Assembly: GCF_009857815.1 (NCBI RefSeq)
Contig: NZ_WVVW01000001.1
Location: forward strand, 372,001-436,000
Direction of reading: 5' to 3'
From: Pseudomaricurvus sp. HS19
Lineage (GTDB): Bacteria > Pseudomonadota > Gammaproteobacteria > Pseudomonadales > Cellvibrionaceae
Length of the DNA stretch: 64,000 bases
In this document: piece after piece, positions 43,010-50,671 of the stretch
Layout of the letters: every line of letters begins with the position of its first letter
How positions within the stretch are numbered: the stretch's first letter is position 1
The notes under the pieces: generated by a model
Told to the model about the DNA's origin: nothing
Seen by the model: the letters and a program-made list of their open reading frames with translations, nothing else
Databases searched by the model: none
Program-made: the position numbers and the translations under genes

Positions 43010-43813
43010 ATGAAGAACTGGATTATTGCGTTGGCCGTGGCGGTAGTGGTGGGCGGCCTGGCGGGCTGGCTGTTGAGTATGAAGGACAGCCCGGAGGAGG
43101 TGCCGGAGGTGGTGGGCAGTGTGGAACCACCGGCAGCTCCATTGGAGGTCGGCGAGATGGAGCCGGTAGCGGAAGAGGAGGTGGTGGCCGAAGAGGTTCC
43201 TGAGCCGGAGCCTGAAGTGCCGGTACCGGAAAAGCTCAATGACAGTGACGGCACCGTGGCCGAGGTGGTTGCCCAATTGTCGCCAACCCTGGGGCAGTGG
43301 TTGCTGCCCGAAGAGCAGGTGCGCAAGTGGGTGTTGGCCGTGGACATGATGGCCGGTGGTGAGGTGCCCCGGCGCCACACCCCCTGGAACTATCCGTTGC
43401 CGCCGTTTGCGGTGGTACCCGCGGGTGAACCCGGCGCCGCCGAGGTGGAGCACTTCCTGGCAGCAGACAGCAACGATGAGCGCCTGACCGCCATGCTGGA
43501 TGCCATCCGGGTCATACCGCCCCGCACCATGGGTCGCTACTACCGCGCCTGGTTGCCGACACTGGAGCAGGCCTACGCGGAGCTGGGTAAAACCGGCACC
43601 TTTGCAGAGCGGGTGGATGAAGCGGTTACCCGCATATTGGCTGTGCCGGAAGCCCCTGCGGTCGCCGAGCTGGAGCGCCCCCACGTTTTCTATCAGTACA
43701 GTGATCCGGCGCTGGAAAAGCAGGATGCGTTGACCAAGGCACTATGGCGTGCGGGGGAGGACAACCGCAAGGCGCTGCAGGCGTATCTGCGCGAGCTGAG
43801 ATTTTACCTGTAG
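43010..43813 (+). CDS. DUF3014-family membrane-anchored protein
   Basis: 267 residues. N-terminal helix WIIALAVAVVVGGLAGWLL anchors it to the inner membrane; an acidic, proline- and glutamate-rich linker follows (to about residue 75), then a conserved soluble domain with RRHTPWNYPLPPF and PRTMGRYYRAWLPTLEQAY, which I recognise as DUF3014. No activity is known. The PEP-rich linker is near the N terminus and is not a PEP-CTERM sorting signal. Ribosome site GGGGAGAGG precedes the ATG. Confidence 0.87.
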   Translation: MKNWIIALAVAVVVGGLAGWLLSMKDSPEEVPEVVGSVEPPAAPLEVGEMEPVAEEEVVAEEVPEPEPEVPVPEKLNDSDGTVAEVVAQLSPTLGQWLLPEEQVRKWVLAVDMMAGGEVPRRHTPWNYPLPPFAVVPAGEPGAAEVEHFLAADSNDERLTAMLDAIRVIPPRTMGRYYRAWLPTLEQAYAELGKTGTFAERVDEAVTRILAVPEAPAVAELERPHVFYQYSDPALEKQDALTKALWRAGEDNRKALQAYLRELRFYL

Positions 43814-43986
43814 CCGGCAATGGCATGGGCTAAATGGCATGGTCCGAATGGCGTGAGGAAGGTGTTGTAAATCAAGGGCTTTGCAACAATCTTCGACCAT
43901 CGTCTTATTGGCGCTGAAAGTCGGTCTGGGTAAGCTGATGGGCTGTGAGATTACACCCATAATTATCAGAATGAGCACAGAAGACT

Positions 43987-45876
43987 ATGACTTACCTGAG
44001 TGAATATCGCCGCTCCATTGATCAGCCTGAATCATTTTGGGCCGAGAAGGCGGCAGCACTGGACTGGTATCAGGCGCCTACCCGGATTTTGGGTAAAGAT
44101 GAAAATGGTATGGATCGCTGGTTTGTCGACGGGGTGATGAACACCTGTCACATGGCCGTGGACCATCATGTCGCTGAAGGTCGCGGTGACCAGGTAGCCT
44201 TCTACTACGACTCCCCGGTAACCAACAGCAAGCAGGCGATTACCTTTGCCGAGCTGCAGCGTGACGTTGCACAGCTGGCCGGGGCTCTGGTTGCTCTCGG
44301 CGTCACCAAAGGTGACCGGGTCCTGATCTATATGCCCATGGTGCCGCAGGCGGCCATGGCGATGCTGGCCTGCGCACGTTTGGGTGCGGTGCACTCGGTA
44401 GTATTTGGTGGGTTCGCGGCCCATGAGCTGGCGGTGCGTATTGATGATGCGCAGCCCAAGGTGGTGTTGTCTGCCTCCTGCGGTATTGAGGTAGGGCGGG
44501 TGATCGAGTACAAGCCCCTGCTGGACAAGGCAATCGACCTGGCGGAACACAAGCCACAGTCCTGCGTGGTATTGCAGCGCCCACAGGCTACTGCCCCTCT
44601 GACTGAAGGGCGTGATCACGACTGGAATACCCTGGTGGCTGCGTCAGCACCGGCCGACTGTGTGCCGGTCAGTGCCACCGATCCCCTCTATATTCTCTAT
44701 ACCTCCGGTACCACCGGTAAGCCCAAGGGGGTGGTTCGGGATAACGGCGGTCATGCCGTTGCCATGCACTACAGCATGAAGATGCTCTACAACATGAACC
44801 CCGGAGAGGTGTTCTGGGCCGCGTCCGACGTGGGCTGGGTGGTGGGCCACTCCTACATTGTCTACGCGCCGCTGCTGGCGGGTGTGACCTCTGTCTTCTA
44901 CGAAGGCAAACCTGTGAAAACCCCCGACGCCGGCGCTTTCTGGCGGGTGGTGGACGAATACCGGGTCAAGGCGTTGTTCTCTGCACCTACTGCGTTCCGC
45001 GCGATCAAGAAAGAAGATCCGGAATCCAAATGCCTGCAGGGTTACGATCTCTCCTGCCTGGAAACCGTATTTATGGCGGGCGAGCGTCTGGATCCGCCCA
45101 CCTATCACTGGGTAAAAGACCTGCTGGGTGTGCCAGTGGTGGATCACTGGTGGCAGACAGAAACCGGCTGGGCCATTGCCGGCAACCCCACCGGCATTGA
45201 GACCATGGCGGCCAAGGCCGGCAGTGCAACCCTGCCCATGCCGGGCTACAACGTACAGATCCTGGATGAGAGCGGTCACGAAGTGGGCCCCAACCAGCAG
45301 GGTGCGGTAGCGGTCAAGCTGCCACTGCCACCGAGCTGCCTGCCTACCATCTGGGGTAACTTTGATCGTTTCCGTGCGGGCTACCTTTCCCAGTACGAGG
45401 GTTACTACGTTTCCGGTGACGGCGGCTACAAGGATGAAGACGGCTACGTCTTCATCATGGGTCGCACCGATGACGTTATCAACGTGGCCGGCCACCGTCT
45501 CTCCACCGGTGAAATGGAAGAGGTTCTGGCAGGCCATCCGGCCGTGGCTGAGTGTGCCGTTATCGGTGTCAGCAACGAGCTTAAGGGTCAGTTGCCTGTG
45601 GGCCTGGTGCTGCTGAAGGATGGTGTGGAGATTGACCCTGAGGCGCTGCAGAAAGAGGTGATCGCCATGATGCGTGAAACCATCGGCGCGCTGGCCTGTT
45701 TCAAGACCAACCTGGTGGTGAACCGCCTGCCCAAAACCCGTTCCGGCAAAATCCTGCGCAAGCTGCTGCGGCAGATGGCTGACGGCGAAGAGTACACCGT
45801 ACCGTCCACCATTGACGATCCCGCCTGCCTGCCGGAGTTGCAGGAGCTGTTGCAGGGTCTTGAACTGACCGGCTGA
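43987..45876 (+). CDS. prpE: Propionyl-CoA synthetase
   Basis: 629-residue AMP-forming acyl-CoA synthetase of the PrpE/ACSS3 type. The ATP loop LYTSGTTGKPKGVVRDNGG, the substrate region ASDVGWVVGHSYIVYAPLLA, WWQTETGWAIAGN, and the C-terminal catalytic lysine in TRSGKILRKLLR (a known acetylation target in this family) are present. It activates propionate, and more weakly acetate, to the CoA thioester. No methylcitrate-cycle genes (prpB, prpC, prpD) are in the window. Confidence 0.94.
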   Translation: MTYLSEYRRSIDQPESFWAEKAAALDWYQAPTRILGKDENGMDRWFVDGVMNTCHMAVDHHVAEGRGDQVAFYYDSPVTNSKQAITFAELQRDVAQLAGALVALGVTKGDRVLIYMPMVPQAAMAMLACARLGAVHSVVFGGFAAHELAVRIDDAQPKVVLSASCGIEVGRVIEYKPLLDKAIDLAEHKPQSCVVLQRPQATAPLTEGRDHDWNTLVAASAPADCVPVSATDPLYILYTSGTTGKPKGVVRDNGGHAVAMHYSMKMLYNMNPGEVFWAASDVGWVVGHSYIVYAPLLAGVTSVFYEGKPVKTPDAGAFWRVVDEYRVKALFSAPTAFRAIKKEDPESKCLQGYDLSCLETVFMAGERLDPPTYHWVKDLLGVPVVDHWWQTETGWAIAGNPTGIETMAAKAGSATLPMPGYNVQILDESGHEVGPNQQGAVAVKLPLPPSCLPTIWGNFDRFRAGYLSQYEGYYVSGDGGYKDEDGYVFIMGRTDDVINVAGHRLSTGEMEEVLAGHPAVAECAVIGVSNELKGQLPVGLVLLKDGVEIDPEALQKEVIAMMRETIGALACFKTNLVVNRLPKTRSGKILRKLLRQMADGEEYTVPSTIDDPACLPELQELLQGLELTG

Positions 45877-45900
45877 TCCGGCCGCTGGTGTCCCTCCCGC

Positions 45901-45923
45901 ACCCGGGCAGTCTTTGCCCGGGT
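45901..45923 (+). terminator. Terminator after prpE
   Basis: Perfect nine-base stem ACCCGGGCA/TGCCCGGGT with a five-base loop, followed by CGTCTTTA. It begins 24 bases after the prpE stop. The T-run is short. Confidence 0.65.
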
Positions 45924-46074
45924 CGTCTTTACAGGGGTGAGCTTCTCTTCCTCCGGTTCTCCCCCCCCCATTCCAGGCCTGGTTTAGCGAGGCAAAACAC
46001 GCTTTTGGCGGTAAACTGTGCGCCTCTTCAGGCCCGTGCCGGGTCTGATGTGTCGGGAAGCAGGGCGTTTACTC

Positions 46075-46662
46075 ATGAGCAGTAGTGATCATATATCCGC
46101 GGAAAATCACGACGTCGTGGTGCAGCAGGTACAGAGCTGGCTGCAGCAGGTGGTGGTGGGACTGAATCTCTGTCCCTTTGCGGCGGCTCCCATGCGTCGC
46201 CAGCAGATTCGCTACCGGGTGGTCAGCGAGCGGGGGGAAGAGGGGATACTGGAGGTGTTGGCGCAGGAGCTGGGTTATCTGGACGAGCACCCCGAACTGG
46301 AGACCAGCCTGCTGATTTTGCCCGACCAGCTCAGTGATTTTGCAGACTACAACCAGTTTCTCGACTGGGTGGATGCGCTGCTTGCCAGCGCCGGCTGGGA
46401 GGGGATTTTCCAGGTGGCAAGTTTTCACCCGGATTACTGTTTCGCCGGCGCAGCAGAGGATGATGTGGAGAACTGGACCAATCGCTCACCCTATCCGCTG
46501 CTGCACCTGATCCGGGAAGACCGGCTCGAGGCGATGCTGGATCGCTACCCGGACGCCGACGCCATCCCCGAAACCAATATGGAAACCCTGCGCAACCTCA
46601 GTGCCGGGCAGCGACGCCAGCTGTTTCCCCACTGTTTCAGCGAGCGTTATCCAGAAGGGTGA
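46075..46662 (+). CDS. DUF1415-family protein
   Basis: 195 residues, conserved gammaproteobacterial family of unknown function. Landmarks are VVGLNLCPFAAAPMRR, DYNQFLDWVDALLA and VASFHPDYCFAGAAEDDVEN, with several conserved His, Cys and Asp residues that could bind metal. ATG 46075 is preferred over a GTG at 46018. Its last 26 bases overlap the convergent CvfB-like gene. Confidence 0.88.
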   Translation: MSSSDHISAENHDVVVQQVQSWLQQVVVGLNLCPFAAAPMRRQQIRYRVVSERGEEGILEVLAQELGYLDEHPELETSLLILPDQLSDFADYNQFLDWVDALLASAGWEGIFQVASFHPDYCFAGAAEDDVENWTNRSPYPLLHLIREDRLEAMLDRYPDADAIPETNMETLRNLSAGQRRQLFPHCFSERYPEG

Positions 46663-47476
46663 TACCGTCCTCGCCAATGTCGATACGGCGCTCCTTGTAG
46701 AGCTGGCCGATGGCTTTCTTGTAGGTCTTCTTGCTGACACTGTAGACGTGATAGATGTCGTCCGGCGCACTGCTGTCGGTGAGGGGTGAGTGGCCGCCGT
46801 TGGCGCGCAGGTTGGCAATAATCTGCTCGGTCAGTTGCTCCCGCTGCTGGATGGGTGGCAGCTGCAGGCTGACATTCACCTTGCCGTCGGGGCGCACATC
46901 CTTGATGTACCCCTTCACCTGCTGGCCGTACTTGAGCGGCTTGAAGGCGTCATCGCGAAACAGCAGGCCGAGACAGTTGCCCTCAATGACCACCTTATAC
47001 CCCAGTTCGGTGCGCCCGCAGACCAGCAGCGAGACGGGTTGCTGTGGCTTCAGGTAGCGTGATGTCTCCGGGATGTGGCGGCTCAGGCGACTGCTGGCCA
47101 CCAGCCGCTCCTGGTTGTCGAGGTAGAGCGTGACCACATAGGAGCGTCCCAGCTCCATGGGTTTGTTCTGCTCCTTGAACGGTACCAGCAGGTCCTTGGG
47201 CAGGCCCCAGTCCAGAAAGGCACCATAGCGGTTGACGTCCGTCACCTTGAGCCAGGCACAGGCGCCACGCACCAGTTTCGGGGTCTCGGTGGTGGCGATC
47301 AACTGATCCTCGGAATCGAGGTAGATAAAGACCCGCAGTGTGTCGCCAACCTGCTTGCCTTCCGGCAGGTAGCGTTTGGGCAGCAGGATGCGCCCGTAGC
47401 GGCCACCATCGAGAAACGCGCCGAAGTCCACCATTTTATCGATGGTCAGGTTGTTGAATTGTCCAATTTCTACCAT
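46637..47476 (-). CDS. CvfB/YitL-like S1-domain RNA-binding protein
   Basis: 279 residues made of S1-type RNA-binding beta barrels with a C-terminal winged-helix-like domain, as in CvfB of Staphylococcus and YitL of Bacillus. Markers: GAFLDGGRYGRILLPKRYLP, RYGAFLDWGLPKDLLVPF and IKDVRPDGKVNVSLQ. CvfB affects virulence and stress gene expression by RNA binding in other bacteria. It converges on and overlaps the DUF1415 gene by 26 bases. Confidence 0.9.
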   Translation of the reverse strand: MVEIGQFNNLTIDKMVDFGAFLDGGRYGRILLPKRYLPEGKQVGDTLRVFIYLDSEDQLIATTETPKLVRGACAWLKVTDVNRYGAFLDWGLPKDLLVPFKEQNKPMELGRSYVVTLYLDNQERLVASSRLSRHIPETSRYLKPQQPVSLLVCGRTELGYKVVIEGNCLGLLFRDDAFKPLKYGQQVKGYIKDVRPDGKVNVSLQLPPIQQREQLTEQIIANLRANGGHSPLTDSSAPDDIYHVYSVSKKTYKKAIGQLYKERRIDIGEDGITLLDNAR

Positions 47477-47735
47477 GCGGTGCGCTCCGGGGTACGGGCC
47501 AGCGGGAAAAGGCGGCAGTGTAAGGGGTGCGGGCCGTGGCGTAAATTAATACCGCTGCAGAGGTTAATTATTAGTCAGATTGGTAATTTTGCGTTTGACT
47601 CTGCCAGCGGCAGGGATACTCTATGGCGACAGGCTGACACACAAAAATAATAAACGGGCCGTAACAGGCCTGAGAATAATAATAGTTCTGGCAAGCCGGA
47701 GTGCTTGCCCAAAGAACGTATCGAGGGGCACAGAG

Positions 47736-50645
47736 GTGATTAACGACGGCGGGCCATCGGCTTACCCGGGCGGGGGATTGGACGGCAGCGATCTGGCTGC
47801 AATGGATCATGCACAACTGGTGCGAATGCTGGAGGCATCCGGTATCGGATACATTCTCTGGAGCGCCAATAACTTTGAAACCCATCTGACAGACAGCCTC
47901 TGGCGTATGCTTGGCTACGACCCGCAAGGGGAGGCCGGTAGCGTCAGCTTCCAGAATGCGTCCGCCAATGCCCGTGATCTGGTGCACCCGGACGACCGCA
48001 GCTACATTACCCGCGAACTGGCCAGTGTCCTCACCTCCCCGAAAACCTATCAGCTCGAATGCCGCTTGCTTCACGCCGGCGGTCACTATCGTTGGGTAAA
48101 AATCCAGGGGCGGGCATTTGATTGGGACGACACGGGTATGGCCCGGCAGATGGTGGGCAGTGTCTTCGATATTCATGAGCTGAAACTGCTGCAGCAGGAG
48201 ACGGAACGTCGCCGCCAGCGTGCTGACTGGCTGCGGTCGGTCAGTGGGCAGCTGTTTGAAAATGGCAGTGAGGCGGTGATCCGGCACTCACTGCGGGAGC
48301 TCTGTGAGCAATTTGGTGCTAATCGGGGCTACCTGCGGTTGCGGGACCAGGTCACCGGCCTGTACAGCATTGCTGCCGAGTGGCATGCCGGCGATTTGCA
48401 GCCTTTCCTGGAGGTGCTGCCGGCCGATTATGAGGCCTTGATGCAGAAACAGCTGGGGGGGATTCTGCCCCGGCAGGGGGTACTGCTGCGTCGCAATACC
48501 GATGCCCATACCGGGCGGCAGAAACATATCCGCCAGTTGTTGGGGATTGAGCAGGCGATCCTTATTCCCCTCTACCACGATCAACAGGTGCAGGGTGTGC
48601 TGTCGGTGATGTCGGCGCAGGAGCAGCAGTGGGATGAGGAGCTGCTGGAGCTGGCCCAGGAGCTGGCGCGGATCCTCTCGCTGGTGATTTTCCGCACCAC
48701 GCTTGTTCGCGACCTGGAGGAGAGCCGCCACCGCTTTCAGTTTGCCATGGAGGCGACCCAGGATGGCATCTGGGATATCGACCTGGCCCGGGACGCGCTC
48801 TATGCCAGCCAGGGCTACTACCAGATGATTGGTCGCCATCAGTCCGAATTTCCCGATGGTTGGCAGCAGTGCTTCGAGATTGTTCACCCGGATGACAAGG
48901 AGCGCCTGCGGGGGCAGTTCCTGCAGTTTTTCGCATCGGATGTGGCCACCCTGAACTGCGAGTTTCGCCTCTGCCACAAGAATGGTTCTGTTGTCTGGGT
49001 GATGGCGCGCGCCACCAAAACCGAATTCGACGGGCAGGGCAATGTCACCCGGGTGGTGGGTGTGAATACCAATATCACCGAATTCAAGCACGCGCTGGCG
49101 AGCCTGGAGCAGGCGCGGATTGAGGCCAGCGCCGCGAGTCAGGCGAAGAGTGAATTCCTGGCGCGCATGAGCCATGAAATACGCACCCCGATGAATGCCA
49201 TTATGGGGCTCTCCAGCTTGTTGCTGGAGGGGCAGTTGTCGCAGGAGCAGCACAGTAACGTACAGCATATCGACGACGCCGCAGGCTCATTGCTGCGTAT
49301 CATTGATGACATTCTCGATTTCTCGAAGATTGAGGCCGGCAAAATGCGCCTCGATGAAGAGCGTGTTGACCTGTCAGCGCTGGTCAGTGGCCTCTCCAAT
49401 ATGCTCGCCCTCAAGGCACAACAGAAGGGGCTGGCACTGGTGTTTGATATTCACCCGGATGTGCCTGAGCACATTCGGGGTGACCGCACCCGCTTGCAGC
49501 AGGTGATGCTGAACCTGCTCAGTAACGCCGTAAAATTTACCTCCCGGGGCGGGGTGTACATGACCCTGCAGATGGGGGCGGCCGGTGAGCTGGAGATCCG
49601 TGTGCGGGATACGGGTATCGGTATTGCGCAGGAGATACAGCGGCAACTGTTCAAACCCTTTGCCCAGGGCGACGGCTCTGTGACCCGTCGTTTCGGCGGC
49701 ACCGGCCTGGGGTTGGTGATCTGTAAACACCTGGTGGAGTTGATGGGCGGTGTCATCGAGTTGAGCAGCACGCTGCAGGAAGGCAGTGAGTTCCGGGTGC
49801 GGCTGCCGGTGAGCTGTGCGTTGACGGTGAGAAACGATGTCGCCGCAGACGCGCGCTTTACTGTGGTCGATGAGGATGGCGAACATGCAGTGGCGACCCT
49901 GCACCTGTTGCAGCGTATGGGCAGTGCCGGTGTCCGTCGGCGTTCGCTGCCGGAGCTGATGACCGATCCGCAACAATTGGCCGGGGAGGGTAGTCCCCAC
50001 TTCCTGATGGTGGACGACAACTGTGCGACACCATCGCAACTGGAGCAGTTGCAGCAGCGGCTGCAGGTATTACAGCAGCCCCCACAAGTGGTGTGCGTCA
50101 CACAGATTCACCGGGTGGAGCGCCTCAGTGCCGCCTTGCCTGGCGTCATTTTCCGTACCCGGCCACTGACTCCGGAAAAGCTGCAGTCCCTGTTGGTACG
50201 CTCTGTGTCGCCGTCGGTGGGGGTTACCTTGTCACACAGCGACACCCGGCGCCTGCAGGGCATGCGGGTGCTGGTGGTGGAAGACAATGTGGTCAATCAG
50301 AAGGTGGCGCTGGGTATGCTGGCCCGTTTCGGGGTGGAGGCGGAAGTGGCGGCGGATGGGCTGCTGGCACTGGAAGCGCTGAACGGCGCCGGTCACCGCT
50401 TTGATGCCATCCTGATGGATATGGAAATGCCCAATATGGATGGCTATCAGGCAACCCTGTGTATCCGTGAAGTACCTGAGCTGCAGCAGCTGCCGATTAT
50501 CGCCATGACCGCCCATGCCATGCAGGGAGATCGGGAGAGGTGTCTGGCGGCGGGTATGAATGATTACCTCAGCAAACCGGTAACACCGGCCAGCCTGTGT
50601 AATGCCTTGCTGGCCTTTGTGCCGGACGATTGCGAGCCTGCCTGA
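47736..50645 (+). CDS. Hybrid sensor histidine kinase with PAS-GAF-PAS input
   Basis: About 969 residues from GTG 47736 (GAGGGG lies upstream; ATG 47802 is a fallback). Domain order: PAS (about 25-150), GAF (about 165-325), PAS (335-460), HisKA with phospho-acceptor His480 in MSHEIRTPMNAIMG, HATPase with DTGIGI and GGTGLGL, a degenerate receiver-like region (about 690-820, FLMVDDN but no clear aspartate/lysine set), and a true receiver with phosphorylation Asp895 in LMDMEMPNMDGYQ and the conserved Lys in YLSKPVT. No membrane helix is evident, so it probably senses cytoplasmic cues. No partner regulator gene is adjacent. Confidence 0.92.
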   Translation: MINDGGPSAYPGGGLDGSDLAAMDHAQLVRMLEASGIGYILWSANNFETHLTDSLWRMLGYDPQGEAGSVSFQNASANARDLVHPDDRSYITRELASVLTSPKTYQLECRLLHAGGHYRWVKIQGRAFDWDDTGMARQMVGSVFDIHELKLLQQETERRRQRADWLRSVSGQLFENGSEAVIRHSLRELCEQFGANRGYLRLRDQVTGLYSIAAEWHAGDLQPFLEVLPADYEALMQKQLGGILPRQGVLLRRNTDAHTGRQKHIRQLLGIEQAILIPLYHDQQVQGVLSVMSAQEQQWDEELLELAQELARILSLVIFRTTLVRDLEESRHRFQFAMEATQDGIWDIDLARDALYASQGYYQMIGRHQSEFPDGWQQCFEIVHPDDKERLRGQFLQFFASDVATLNCEFRLCHKNGSVVWVMARATKTEFDGQGNVTRVVGVNTNITEFKHALASLEQARIEASAASQAKSEFLARMSHEIRTPMNAIMGLSSLLLEGQLSQEQHSNVQHIDDAAGSLLRIIDDILDFSKIEAGKMRLDEERVDLSALVSGLSNMLALKAQQKGLALVFDIHPDVPEHIRGDRTRLQQVMLNLLSNAVKFTSRGGVYMTLQMGAAGELEIRVRDTGIGIAQEIQRQLFKPFAQGDGSVTRRFGGTGLGLVICKHLVELMGGVIELSSTLQEGSEFRVRLPVSCALTVRNDVAADARFTVVDEDGEHAVATLHLLQRMGSAGVRRRSLPELMTDPQQLAGEGSPHFLMVDDNCATPSQLEQLQQRLQVLQQPPQVVCVTQIHRVERLSAALPGVIFRTRPLTPEKLQSLLVRSVSPSVGVTLSHSDTRRLQGMRVLVVEDNVVNQKVALGMLARFGVEAEVAADGLLALEALNGAGHRFDAILMDMEMPNMDGYQATLCIREVPELQQLPIIAMTAHAMQGDRERCLAAGMNDYLSKPVTPASLCNALLAFVPDDCEPA

Positions 50646-50671
50646 GGCCGGCCCGCAATCTGGCAGCCTCG

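Noticed and set aside
43010-43813. PEP-rich stretch in the DUF3014 protein as a PEP-CTERM sorting signal
   Set aside because: The motif is N-terminal, followed by a soluble domain; a sorting signal must be C-terminal with a membrane helix and basic tail.
45961-45969. Run of nine C bases between prpE and the DUF1415 gene as a phase-variable promoter element
   Set aside because: It is not placed at a promoter spacer or coding start that I can recognise; a single homopolymer run is not enough evidence.
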